The translations under genes and the position numbers were made by a program. This document shows, in pieces, positions 8,521 to 17,400 of a stretch of DNA of 24,336 nt. The DNA comes from Cymbomonas tetramitiformis (taxonomy: Eukaryota; Chlorophyta; Pyramimonadophyceae; Pyramimonadales; Pyramimonadaceae), in contig LGRX02031347.1 in NCBI GenBank assembly GCA_001247695.2, positions 1-24,336 on the forward strand. The letters are read 5' to 3'. The stretch's first letter is position 1. Each line of letters begins with the position of its first letter. Under the pieces are notes generated by a model. The model saw only the letters and a list, made by a program, of their open reading frames with translations. It was not told where the DNA came from and did no database searches.

Positions 8521-9687
8521 CGTGTGCTCACACTGGAGGGTAGTACAATTCGTACCATCATCTCGCGCTGCTGGCAAGGCCGTCAATGATGACCGAACTC
8601 CGGTGTGTGTGAGCACACACAGGCCGATGATGCACCGATCATATATACGGCCGTCGACAGTATAATGATATGATGTGCTATTATTATCGGTCGCAACATC
8701 ATCACGCGCTGCTAGCAAGACCGTCGATGCCCGAACTCCAGAGTGTGTGTGCACACACAGGCCGATGATGCACCGATCATATATACGGCCGTCGACAGTA
8801 TAATAATATGATGTGCCATTATTATCGGTTGCAGCAGCATCACGTGCTGCTAGCAAGGCCGTCGATGGCCGAACTCTAGTGTGTGTGTGCACACACAAGC
8901 CGATGATGCACCGATAATATATACGGCCGTCGACATTATAATGATATTCTGCTGATGATATACAATACTCGCGACACACGCACCTGCCGATGATGCACCG
9001 ATCAGGTATGTGTGTATGTGTGTGCATGCCACTTTCCAGCATAATGAGCGACGGCGACCACACTGTTGATGAAGTATTATATCCAATTTCATCACTGCCG
9101 ACGATTAATTGCTGCTGCTCAAAATGAACGCGAGCTCGCCGCTGCCGCAACCGCTGAGACATTGCAAGAAGCCGTTTGAACTTTGCGATCAAGGATTGCG
9201 ATCGCACCGAAAAGTCAGAAACACGAAGAGCATATGATGCTGATGCTGGTGCAGCAGCTGCGCAATATTCGGTTGTGCAATAACCATCTGCACCGTCGGT
9301 TATGTGATGATTACCATCAGTTGCACCATCTCTATGCAAGGCAACATCGCCATGGGCAAGCTCGCGCATTGATGACGATATTGTAATACATGCTGAAGAC
9401 GGAGTTTGTAGTCCTGCGGCTGCTGAACATTCTGGATGAGAAGTTGGTGACGATTCTGCGAGTGTATGCACTTCGGATATAGCGCACACAGATGCGACTG
9501 AAGGAGACAAAATTCCGGGGACATCACCGTGATCAGAAATGCAACCAACTGCGACGTTATCGGCTGAATCATCCGGGTCGGGATAGCACAAAGCTGATGC
9601 TGAATCGTCAATATCCAAGGTGGTATCATGATACGGATGCAATGACGATATATACTGTGCAGCCGGCAACGATTCACCACGACACAT
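8497..9687 (-). CDS. Repeat-rich protein, N-terminal part
   Basis: The frame runs from an ATG at 9687 to a TGA at 8497-8499, 396 codons. An in-frame stop lies about 30 bp upstream of this ATG, and a plausible 3' splice site (GGTTTCAG) lies just 5' of it, so an upstream exon is possible. The first half is acidic and Ser/Asp/His-rich without an obvious family. It is followed by a basic, helix-prone stretch (KFKRLLAMSQRLRQRRARVHFEQQQL). The last third is nearly three copies of a 46-residue repeat containing VDGRIYDRCIIGLCVHTH. The frame continues directly into the next open stretch beyond the TGA, so this is probably the start of one very long gene. No function can be assigned. Confidence 0.4.
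   Translation of the reverse strand: MCRGESLPAAQYISSLHPYHDTTLDIDDSASALCYPDPDDSADNVAVGCISDHGDVPGILSPSVASVCAISEVHTLAESSPTSHPECSAAAGLQTPSSACITISSSMRELAHGDVALHRDGATDGNHHITDGADGYCTTEYCAAAAPASASYALRVSDFSVRSQSLIAKFKRLLAMSQRLRQRRARVHFEQQQLIVGSDEIGYNTSSTVWSPSLIMLESGMHTHTHIPDRCIIGRCVCREYCISSAEYHYNVDGRIYYRCIIGLCVHTHTRVRPSTALLAARDAAATDNNGTSYYYTVDGRIYDRCIIGLCVHTHSGVRASTVLLAARDDVATDNNSTSYHYTVDGRIYDRCIIGLCVLTHTGVRSSLTALPAARDDGTNCTTLQCEHTVTECAWV
8540..8960. repeat. 138-bp tandem repeat, about three copies
   Basis: Equivalent points (AGGCCGATGATGCACCGAT) lie at 8621, 8759 and 8897, a period of exactly 138 bp, or 46 codons. Each unit holds a GTGTGTGTGCACACAC-type inverted repeat and an ATATATACGGCCGTCGAC segment. 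A fourth, diverged fragment begins near 8990. Confidence 0.85.
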
Positions 9688-9715
9688 TATATCTGAAACC
9701 GGAGGCGGCTCTCAC

Positions 9716-9790
9716 TTGAACAAAGAATCCCCTAAATTTCCCTAAAGTTTCCCTAAAGTTTTCCTAAAGTTTTACTAAAATCTCCTAAAT
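9716..9790. repeat. Helically phased CCTAAA repeats
   Basis: CCTAAA occurs at 9731, 9741, 9752, 9763, (ACTAAA) 9774 and 9784, a spacing of 10-11 bp or one helical turn, interleaved with short T tracts. Such phased A/T tracts are known to bend DNA. It lies at the AT-rich border downstream of the Tnp2-like transposase and may be the outer part of that element's end. No CACTA terminus could be identified with certainty. Confidence 0.7.
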
Positions 9791-9907
9791 ATGACATTAT
9801 GACACATACTTAAGTATAAACCTTACTGTATGTAAACATTGGGTCCTCCTAAAGCTGGGTAAATAGTGATTGGACAAGGTAAATATATATATCCGTATAA
9901 ATCAAGT

Positions 9908-10310
9908 TTTAGGGAAATGACATAATATAAAACCGCTGTCATATTTAGGAAATCTGAGGCATACTGCTTTGTTATTGGCTAGATATTTAGGAAACCATAG
10001 GCACATTGCACTGCTATTGGCTAGATATTTAGGAAAACCTAATATACTGCTATTTTATTGGTCCAATATTTAGGAAACCATAGGAACGGTGCACTGCTAT
10101 TGGCTAGATATTTAGGAAAACCTAATATACTGCAATTTTACTGGTCCAATATTTAGGAAACCATAGGAACGGTGCACTGCTATTGGCTAGATATCTAGGA
10201 ATCCCTAATTTGCAGCTATTTCATTGGTCCAATATTTAGGAAACCATAGGCACGGTGCACTGCTATTGGCTAGATATATAGGAAACCCTAATTTGCAGCT
10301 CTGCCATTGG
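9908..10310. repeat. Subterminal-type repeats, 41-42 bp period
   Basis: TTTAGG or a one-base variant lies at 9944, 9986, 10028, 10069, 10111, 10152, 10194, 10235 and 10277. Intervals are 42, 42, 41, 42, 41, 42, 41, 42 bp. Two half-units alternate: one with CTATTGGCTAGATATTTAGG, the other with TTATTGGTCCAATATTTAGG. The motif is inverted relative to the CCTAAA array at 9731-9784. CACTA elements are known to carry clustered subterminal repeats bound by their own protein, and the position 3' of a Tnp2-type gene fits this. A promoter role (ATTGG is the complement of CCAAT) for the downstream repeat-rich gene is the alternative. Confidence 0.75.
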
Positions 10311-10472
10311 TGCATACTGTATGAGAAAGTCCTTCACTGGCTCCACACACGTGCTCCTCTACATTTGCTACTAAGGCTATTGGGCAATACTTCAGAGAAG
10401 GTTTGCTCAACTTACTGGACGATGTTGGAAGCTGGCTGCGCTGGGTATGATAAGGTGAATCCGGTGGTCCCA

Positions 10473-13400
10473 TTAGTAACTGCCTGTGCGTATTTGATGA
10501 TACAGGTGCATGACGTGGTAGTGCTGACTGCCAGGGCGATCAAGAAACATGGCTTTCGTGAGGATGGCGGCACATGGAACGATGAGCTCTACACCGTTCT
10601 GTTTGTCCACCACCGTTACCCCTTGCTTTGCGTAGTACTCGTCTTCGACTTCTCTGTATGCAACGACCCGTGCTAGGCGACACACCACCCGCTGTGTTGC
10701 AGAGTTTCTCACAAGGTAGTATGCAAGAATTTGTGCGTAAGGGTAGCCTGCTGGCAGACCTAGCTCGCCAAACCCACTGACGGTACCAGAGAGAGACACG
10801 TGGTAGGAGATTCGCTTGGTGGTTCGCATGTATTGGGAAGAAAACATCACCTCCTTGTCTAGGGACATCCTGAGGTAGACCATGATTTCATAATCCCCAG
10901 GCATTACATTCGTGTAAGTTGACACCAGACCATCAAGTTGCAGGCGAAGGTTGCATGAAAGAGTTGTGGGAGATAGGTGCCTCCCTGCGCCCAGAAAATA
11001 GCAGGGCGCATCCTCATCTTCTGCCGCGGGATCCGTTGCACGGCTGACAGCGATCTTGCCAAATAACTTTGCCGCCAAGACATCCAACTTGCGCAAGTTT
11101 GGATATCTGTAACAGTAGTCATCTAGGGCATCGTCCTCACATATAGAATTCACGAGAGCTTCCACAGGTCGGTTTTTCACGTGCGTATCCTTTGCCACAC
11201 CCTTTAGACGCTGGATGGCACGCTCCACCCACATCTCCATGGCGGCACCAACCTCACCCAAATAGTGTTCTTGCCGAAACAGGTACACCACTGCCAGCCT
11301 CAAGTTGTATGTCAGCAGCTTCATTATACCTGTGTTTTCCAGGATATTTGCGTGCTCCCGGAGGTGTTCGCGTGCTGCGACTCTAGCTGCTTCCACGTCC
11401 GCAGTAGTCCACCCAGTGTGCGTGCCCGAAGCTCGCACATAGTGCAGCACGGCTCGGCGAAGGTGCTGCCAGGCATCCTCCATCGCCATATTCCATTTTG
11501 CGAGTTGATCACCGATCACCAATGGGCTGAAGTAGACGACCCAGTTCAGGACATCCTCCATTGTGTACATGCCTGTCACTCAGGATCAAACAAGGTGCTT
11601 TAGTATAAGACATTCTACGCATAGGTCTCCTAACGCCTCTCATAGCAAGCTCAACAACGGAAACTGCATCAAGAAGTGGCACACGTCCCTGCTCTGCCTA
11701 CTTCGTACACTCACCGAAATACTGCACTATATCGTTGTACTTGCGTATGACGTCGTGCGGAGGTTTCACGAGCTTCGCCCGAGCTTGCATTTCGTCCTGA
11801 ATCGTCTTAGGCAAAGTGAAGGTTGAGTCGGGTACCCCTGTCACTTTGCCCATCAGCAGCTTCCAAAATCTCTTCACCACCCCGTATAAGACGCAGTGGC
11901 CGAAGGGGACGGCGTAACCATGCATGGGGTCGAAGTATGGGATTCGCTCGAGCGCGCCACGCCCGTGCCGTCCAGTAGATTGCGGGGATTCCCCTCCATG
12001 AATGGTTCTCGAAACCAACGCTGCATGCCCCTCTTTAGAAAGCATGAGCAGCTGTTCATCGGCATATACCTCAGGTTTTCCCTGCACTGTTGTCATTTGT
12101 AGTTTGACCGGCTTGGCATACCCCTTGAAATACATTCCCTTCCCGCCGGGGCCGCTCGTCCCTTCGAAAAGGCTGTACGCATCCGCCCGGTAGCTGCCGA
12201 CTCCCATGAACTGCCCCATTGTGATCCGCATCACCGAATCCGCATGCACCATTCCTAAGAATACTTTCAACGTGTAAGTCCTTTTGAGGAAACTGTCGTA
12301 CACGTCAAATCCCGTCGCAAGGCGTTGCATATCCCTTTCAAATTGCCCCCATATCACAAGAGGGTTCTTCTCCTTCTGCCGAGGGCCGCGTGTGATCCAC
12401 AGATTCCGATGCCACTTGTCACGTTGCCGAGCCTGCAAGCATCCAGTTTGGGTTTGCTTACACATACATGCGATGAACATGATTGCTAATGCACTGTTCC
12501 ACACATGAATCATGGAATCTACTCGCACACATGAATCCATCCTGTGGTTCTGTGTGTGTGTGTGTGTGTGTGTGCGTCTCACTGTATTGCCTACATTCAA
12601 GCTTTGTCACCCCATAGGCCAACCAACGCGTCACTGCATCGACATTCTGATTGGGCGTACCGTGATATGCAGATCATCGCACTTAAGCACACCAACGCCC
12701 ATGGAGTATGACCTGCTCGCAATAAAAACATTTCTCACTATATTTACACAAAGGAACAGTGAAATCAGTACACTACAGCAACTGTGCCGGCCGATGTCGC
12801 ACCCGATGTCAGAGACCCATAATTGGGCGTCGTCCGCCCCGGGCGAGATTACCATCGAGCGGTGCTCCGCGTACTCCACACCTGGATCCCCCCCCCTGCG
12901 GAGGAGGATCTTCAGCTGTAAACGATGACGGCGATAGCAAGGCACCTCCTGTGACGTGATCAATGTGTTTGGCCAGCGCTGCCGTCCAGAAGTCACGTCC
13001 AGTGCGGGCATCCCGCCGGGCCCGTAGCTTGCAGAACTCCGGGTCACGCATCCAACGTCGTATAGTGCGCTCCGGTGCAAAGTAATAATACCAATCCCGT
13101 GGACGGATCTCCTCTCCATGCACGGTGCGTATCACCTCGAACCGTTTCTCCTTGCACGTACGCAGCGCGACACCCTCAGAGTCCTTTTCTAGTACGGTGT
13201 CACAGGTTTGGTTCTTGTCCCAAGAGCTTGGATCCTCGCCTGGGGGATAATGTCGGCACCAATTCACGCATACATGCACCGCGTGGTCCATGTGCGACCT
13301 GGTGTTCAAAAACTTCCTCATTCTATACAGACTTCGAGGAAGATTGCACTTTCCGGGTCCCCCCATAAGCATGATCATGACCGTCAAAAACCTATCACAT

Positions 13401-13615
13401 GATGGCCTCGACCAATTCTGCGCCCTTCGCAGCTCCATAAAGTAGCAGACCGCCTCACCCACTGTCAAGCAGTCGGCCTCCGTATCCCCCACAAATAAGG
13501 GGTCACCGGCCGCCGCGTTGAAGTTAAGCTCCGTTTTCTCAGGCAGCAATGCCTCCAGCTCCCAGGCGGCATCGCTCCACAGATCTTCTTCCTGGCAGTT
13601 GTGTTCTTGGAATAT
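10473..13615 (-). CDS. Tnp2/CACTA-like transposase, three exons, one frameshift
   Basis: Exons are 13615-12661, 12432-11715 and 11572-10473. Introns of 228 bp (GTACGC...TTGCAG) and 142 bp (GTGAGT...GACAG) join in frame to about 924 codons, a usual size for Tnp2. Exon 1 matches the N-terminal Tnp2 pattern: PLFVGD, then LPRSLYRMRKFL, VHVCVNWCRHYP and the RPRDWYYYFAPERTIRRWM...CKLRARRD stretch. Exon 2 has YSMGVGVLKCDDLH upstream and then ITRGPRQKEK, TLKVFLGMVHADSVMRI and PYFDPMHGYAVPFGHC...VVKRFWKLL, the DxMH..LG..K.LW region of these transposases. Exon 3 resembles the DUF4218-like C-terminal part (MEMWVERAIQRLKG). The frame shifts in a run of nine C (12888-12896); eight would restore it. The 5' limit is an in-frame TAG that is also a possible acceptor, so an upstream exon may exist. 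Family assignment is from motif pattern only. Confidence 0.8.
12549..12574. repeat. (GT)n microsatellite in transposase intron 1
   Basis: About 13 GT dinucleotides lie inside the 228-bp intron of the Tnp2-like gene, in AC orientation on the coding strand. It is a simple repeat and has no coding meaning. Confidence 0.9.
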
Positions 13616-14020
13616 CTACATCCAATGGCAAGTGAAGAGCATTCATAGATTGGGGGATTGGGGGATTGGGGTATTGGGGGATTGAAAAAATCACAGGGTG
13701 AAAAACCAGAATTCAAGTTTCTAAAAAGTTGGAATTTTAATTTTTACCCTGTGAAACTATGGATACACAAAAATTTGAAACCTCATTAAACGGTATTTGT
13801 GGCAAAAATATCAACAAAATTTTGGTTCCCGTTCCCCAAAGATTCATTTGAAATTGTGAATTTTAGAGCTGTAATTTTAGAAAAATTTGAGATCCCGTAT
13901 TTCTTCCCTACGAATAAAACTATACCGTCAGCCGACTGTTTTCTTAAATTCCCTGTTTTCTTAAAACATTATTCTAATTAATATCTTCAAGTTTACTGGT
14001 AGTCTTTCGACTGTTTTCAT
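13616..14020. other. AT-rich junction between the two transposon blocks
   Basis: No gene is visible. The stretch contains four GGGGGATTG-like units (13652-13685), an inverted repeat (13691-13754), and then about 250 bp of AT-rich sequence without recognisable features. The outer boundary of the Tnp2 element, and possibly of its first exon, must lie here or just beyond. No target-site duplication could be matched by eye. Confidence 0.5.
13691..13754. repeat. Inverted repeat with ~24-bp imperfect arms
   Basis: TCACAGGGT (13691-13699) pairs with ACCCTGTGA (13746-13754). The pairing continues inward through AAAAA/TTTTT and AGAATTC/GGAATTTT with a few mismatches. It lies just upstream of the Tnp2-like gene and could be a small hairpin element or part of an element end. 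Confidence 0.7.
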
Positions 14021-14385
14021 AAATATTGAAAACCATGCGGGAAATTTGGTGTGACCACACTTGAACACGCACAACACTTTACCGCTGCCACCGGTTTGAC
14101 ATTTTTCAGGTGTACTTTTACGTACCAATACTTTCACGGACGCAACACTTTCACGGACGGACACGCGCAACACTTTACCACAGCCGTGCACTTTTGCATT
14201 ATTCTTGTTAAATTATGCAGACTAATAACTTCACGCTTCCTAGCTAGTAGACTCTTTGCCGGTTTAATTATTTCAGAAAACCATGCGGGACACACTAGAC
14301 ATTTTTTTGTGATGACCACGCTTGAACACTCACTACACTTTACCGCTGCCACCGGCTTACCATTATTCTTGTTTACTTAACCAGT
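14020..14385. repeat. Direct repeats at presumed left edge of the MULE-like block
   Basis: Two copies, offset by about 250 bp (starting near 14024 and 14271), share AAAACCATGCGGGA, TGACCAC.CTTGAACAC and ACTTTACCGCTGCCACCGG in the same order. A short motif of the form CAACACTTT(A/C)C recurs at about 14070, 14142, 14166 and (variant) 14330, and ATTATTCTTGTT occurs twice. No gene is visible. Subterminal direct repeats are common near the ends of DNA transposons, and this lies immediately 3' of the methyltransferase gene. Confidence 0.65.
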
Positions 14386-14445
14386 CTGCTACATTCACGG
14401 GCCAAAATAGACAAATATACACACCAACAAACATATTTCACTAGC

Positions 14446-17400
14446 CTATTCCTCCTCTGACTTGGTAATCTCAGCAAGTGCCTGAGCAAGGTGGTACACA
14501 GCCCCGAAGAAGCTGGTGGTGCAACTCTCAATCCCAAAAAAGGCACGCTTGGCTCGGAGTGCTCCAACTCCAGTTGAACCTGCCCCAAATATTCAGTTTA
14601 GTTAACATTTGTCTTACAAGGTAAGTGCTGCATAATGCATAAAACTAAGCAAGTCACGGGTCTTACCAGAACCCATGAAGGGGTCGGCCACCAACTGCCC
14701 CATCTGCTTCGTGTAACGTCCGGTCAAAAATGTCATCATCGCCGGGTTTTTCTGACCCTTCACGAGAGTTTTCCCGTTCTTGGGGCAAACCTGCTGGTCC
14801 CCAAAGGTGGTGCAACCGGTTTCCTGGCACCTGTGCTTGAAGGTGTCCTGAGTGTACAGCGGTGCAAAGGGAGCATCCACACGGTCAAACTCTTGCTTCA
14901 TGTACTCGGTTAACATCGAGGCCTTGCGTTTGTATTCAGGAAGTTCAGTGGTTACTCGCGGATCATACTCCTCCATCTTTTCAAGAAGCTTGTCTTGCAC
15001 AAGCCCCAACATGTGCTCTCGTTCCTGGTGCGTGATTGGGCCAAGCACATTGCCCGTGTACGTGGTTGTCAGCACATCTACACCCAGCTCTTTCACGTAG
15101 GGACTTTGGACCAAGTATTGTTCCCGCCAGTCCATCACCACCTGCGATGGCCTCTTTGACAGACAGGTGTAGTAGTGCCCGGAAGAGATTGGGCTGTTCA
15201 TGCGGTACTTCTTCTTCATCATGCGCGTCTGCGTGATGAAACCTGTTTAACAACAAAAGTCAACTCTTGTTTTCCTTACCGAAGGCACATCTTCTCAAAA
15301 CAATGTGAATACAACTTACCAGGTAGATTGCTGTACCCACTGAACTGAAACGGCTCTCCCTCACGGTGAATGTCCAACAGAACTTCCAAGGACCCGATGA
15401 AGCATAAAATAGTTTCGCCATTCATGTTCTTCGTCTTGGGCACCGCAGCCAGATCAATCGTCTTCACCTCTGCAGACAGAGAGGAAGAGTGGTCTGAGAT
15501 GGCCGTGCACACGTTCGGGATGAAAGCCTTCCAGTCAATCGTTGTGTTGTACCCAGCATCGGCCTCTTTACCCCAGGGAACATCGGAAATAACAGCCGCA
15601 ATGCCCACTCCGTTGAAGTACTCAGTCAACAACTTCTTGGTGTTGTCCATGCAGTCACAGTTGGCCACAGTAACGGCTGGGATGCCGGTGCCCGTGAGAA
15701 TCTCGCTCTGTAGCACCCAAGCCAGCTCCTTGTTTGCCCGTGTGCCGAAGTTCTCCAGGTGTCCCTGAAAGTACACGCGAGTAGGGGGACCTTGGCCGTC
15801 CCTGTTCCAGGCACGTCAACGTACAGCTTAGTGACAAAGAATCCCTCCTCCAGAGTTTCCAGAGGGTTCTCGGCCATGAACTTCATCAGCTCCGTAGGCA
15901 CGTCCCCCTCTTGACTGGCCCACAAGTTTCCGTCGCGGTCAATGGCGTTACGCAGAGTAAACTCAGTGTAACCGTAGTCTGAGGTAGGCTTAACCAAACT
16001 CGGATCCCAAGTGCTTCCAAGGACGAAACCTTCTCCTCCAAAATATCGCTGCAAAACAAAGCAAGGAAAACCATCTTTAAATCTTGTATTTACTTTTCAC
16101 AAACGACTTGTCATCGATGACAAAACAGCGAGGCCATGTGTTTTTTGAAGGTCGATTCACAGTTAGAAAATATCCTTGTCATCGATGACGAGGATGGTAG
16201 TGAGTGCATATTTCTTCACGTGTAAATGATGAAAAGTAATGTCACCGGCATCAATGACAGGCAGTTTACTCAGGCACATTAAACGTACCAATCCAAGTCA
16301 AAAACACATCACTTTGTCATCGATGACGAAGTCTTTTGGTACTGTTCAAATCGTACAGTAAAAAAACAATATTTACATGGACTACTCCCCCACTCCCCCA
16401 TCTTGCTCGTCTTCTACCCTGACAACATGTTTCTTGGTGGGATCGACAAAGCCGCACCTCCTCCTTCCCAGATGAAGGTCGAAGAAGATCCTCAGGCTCG
16501 GCTTCCATGTCTTCTTGTTGCTCCGAACCTCCTTCAACTTCGCCTTCAACGACGCAATCTTCTTCACCTTCTGAGGAGTCTTTCGCGCCTGAACCTTCTG
16601 TTCCCTCTTTCGCAGCAGCTTCTTCTTCACGCATCTTTTCCTCCTTCAATTTTGCCTCTCTGACGGACTGGAAGACCTTCTGGCGTTGAAGCTTTGCATT
16701 CGAAACTTTCAGATGACACTCTTTTAACTTTCTCTTTGCAGCCTTCGGCATCATCGCCCAGGTGTTGCCATGTTTGAGCTGGAGCTTTGTTCGCAACTTC
16801 TTGAACTTTGTGCTAGCGACTCTGACCGTGTGTCTTGCCAACGCCACCATCGCTTCTTGCTCCTGAGTGTCTGTGTGTCAAACAAACAGTTACACTCGAG
16901 CTTTCAGATTGCACGAATGTCAAGTGTTAAACATCTTTCAAAAGAAAAAAGAGGGGAACGCACCGCCAAGAAGATGCTCTACACTGCCAGGCTTGTAGGG
17001 GGCATCCAGCATCGCACGGATTCTTCGATGCTCCTCTGGATCCCGTGGGGTCCGTCCGCCCGTCGGGTCAGACTTTGTGGGAGTCTGAGCTGGAGTACCA
17101 CCCTCTGGAGTCCAGAGCCCTGCGCGCTGATCCTGTGTCTGCGCCTCTTCTCCTTCTCCCTCAAACTCTGCTTCCTGCTCGTCTTCGGCTCCCTTGTGAC
17201 TCTCCATGTCATGATCGGCCTCTTCGTCGTCGTCGTTCTCTTCGTCGTCGTCGTTCTTGTCACCAGCATCTTCGTCTTCGTTCTTGTCAGCGTCATCTTC
17301 TTCGCCGTTCTTGTCAGCAGCGTCATCGGCCTCATCCTCGACGTTGGTTCCAGAAACCAAGTTGCTCACGTTGGATGGAGTTGGTGACAGAACGGTCTTA

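Noticed and set aside
9731..10282. Plant-type telomere repeat (CCCTAAA/TTTAGGG)
   Set aside because: Units are spaced 10-11 or 41-42 bp apart rather than tandem 7-mers, and both orientations occur. This is not telomeric sequence.
9716..13755. Exact CACTA terminal inverted repeats
   Set aside because: CACTTGAAC near 9716 was considered as one end, but no complementary partner was found near 13.6-14.4 kb, so ends are left undefined.
12895..15790. Programmed ribosomal frameshifting in the two broken genes
   Set aside because: Neither site has a slippery heptamer with a clear downstream structure, the shifts go in opposite directions, and each sits in a long homopolymer. Error or mutation is simpler.
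16770..17387. Plus-strand frame with a Val/Phe-rich, membrane-like stretch
   Set aside because: It is antisense to the Asp/Glu-rich exon of the methyltransferase: GAC/GAA/GAT runs read backwards give Val/Phe/Ser. The apparent membrane segment is an artefact.
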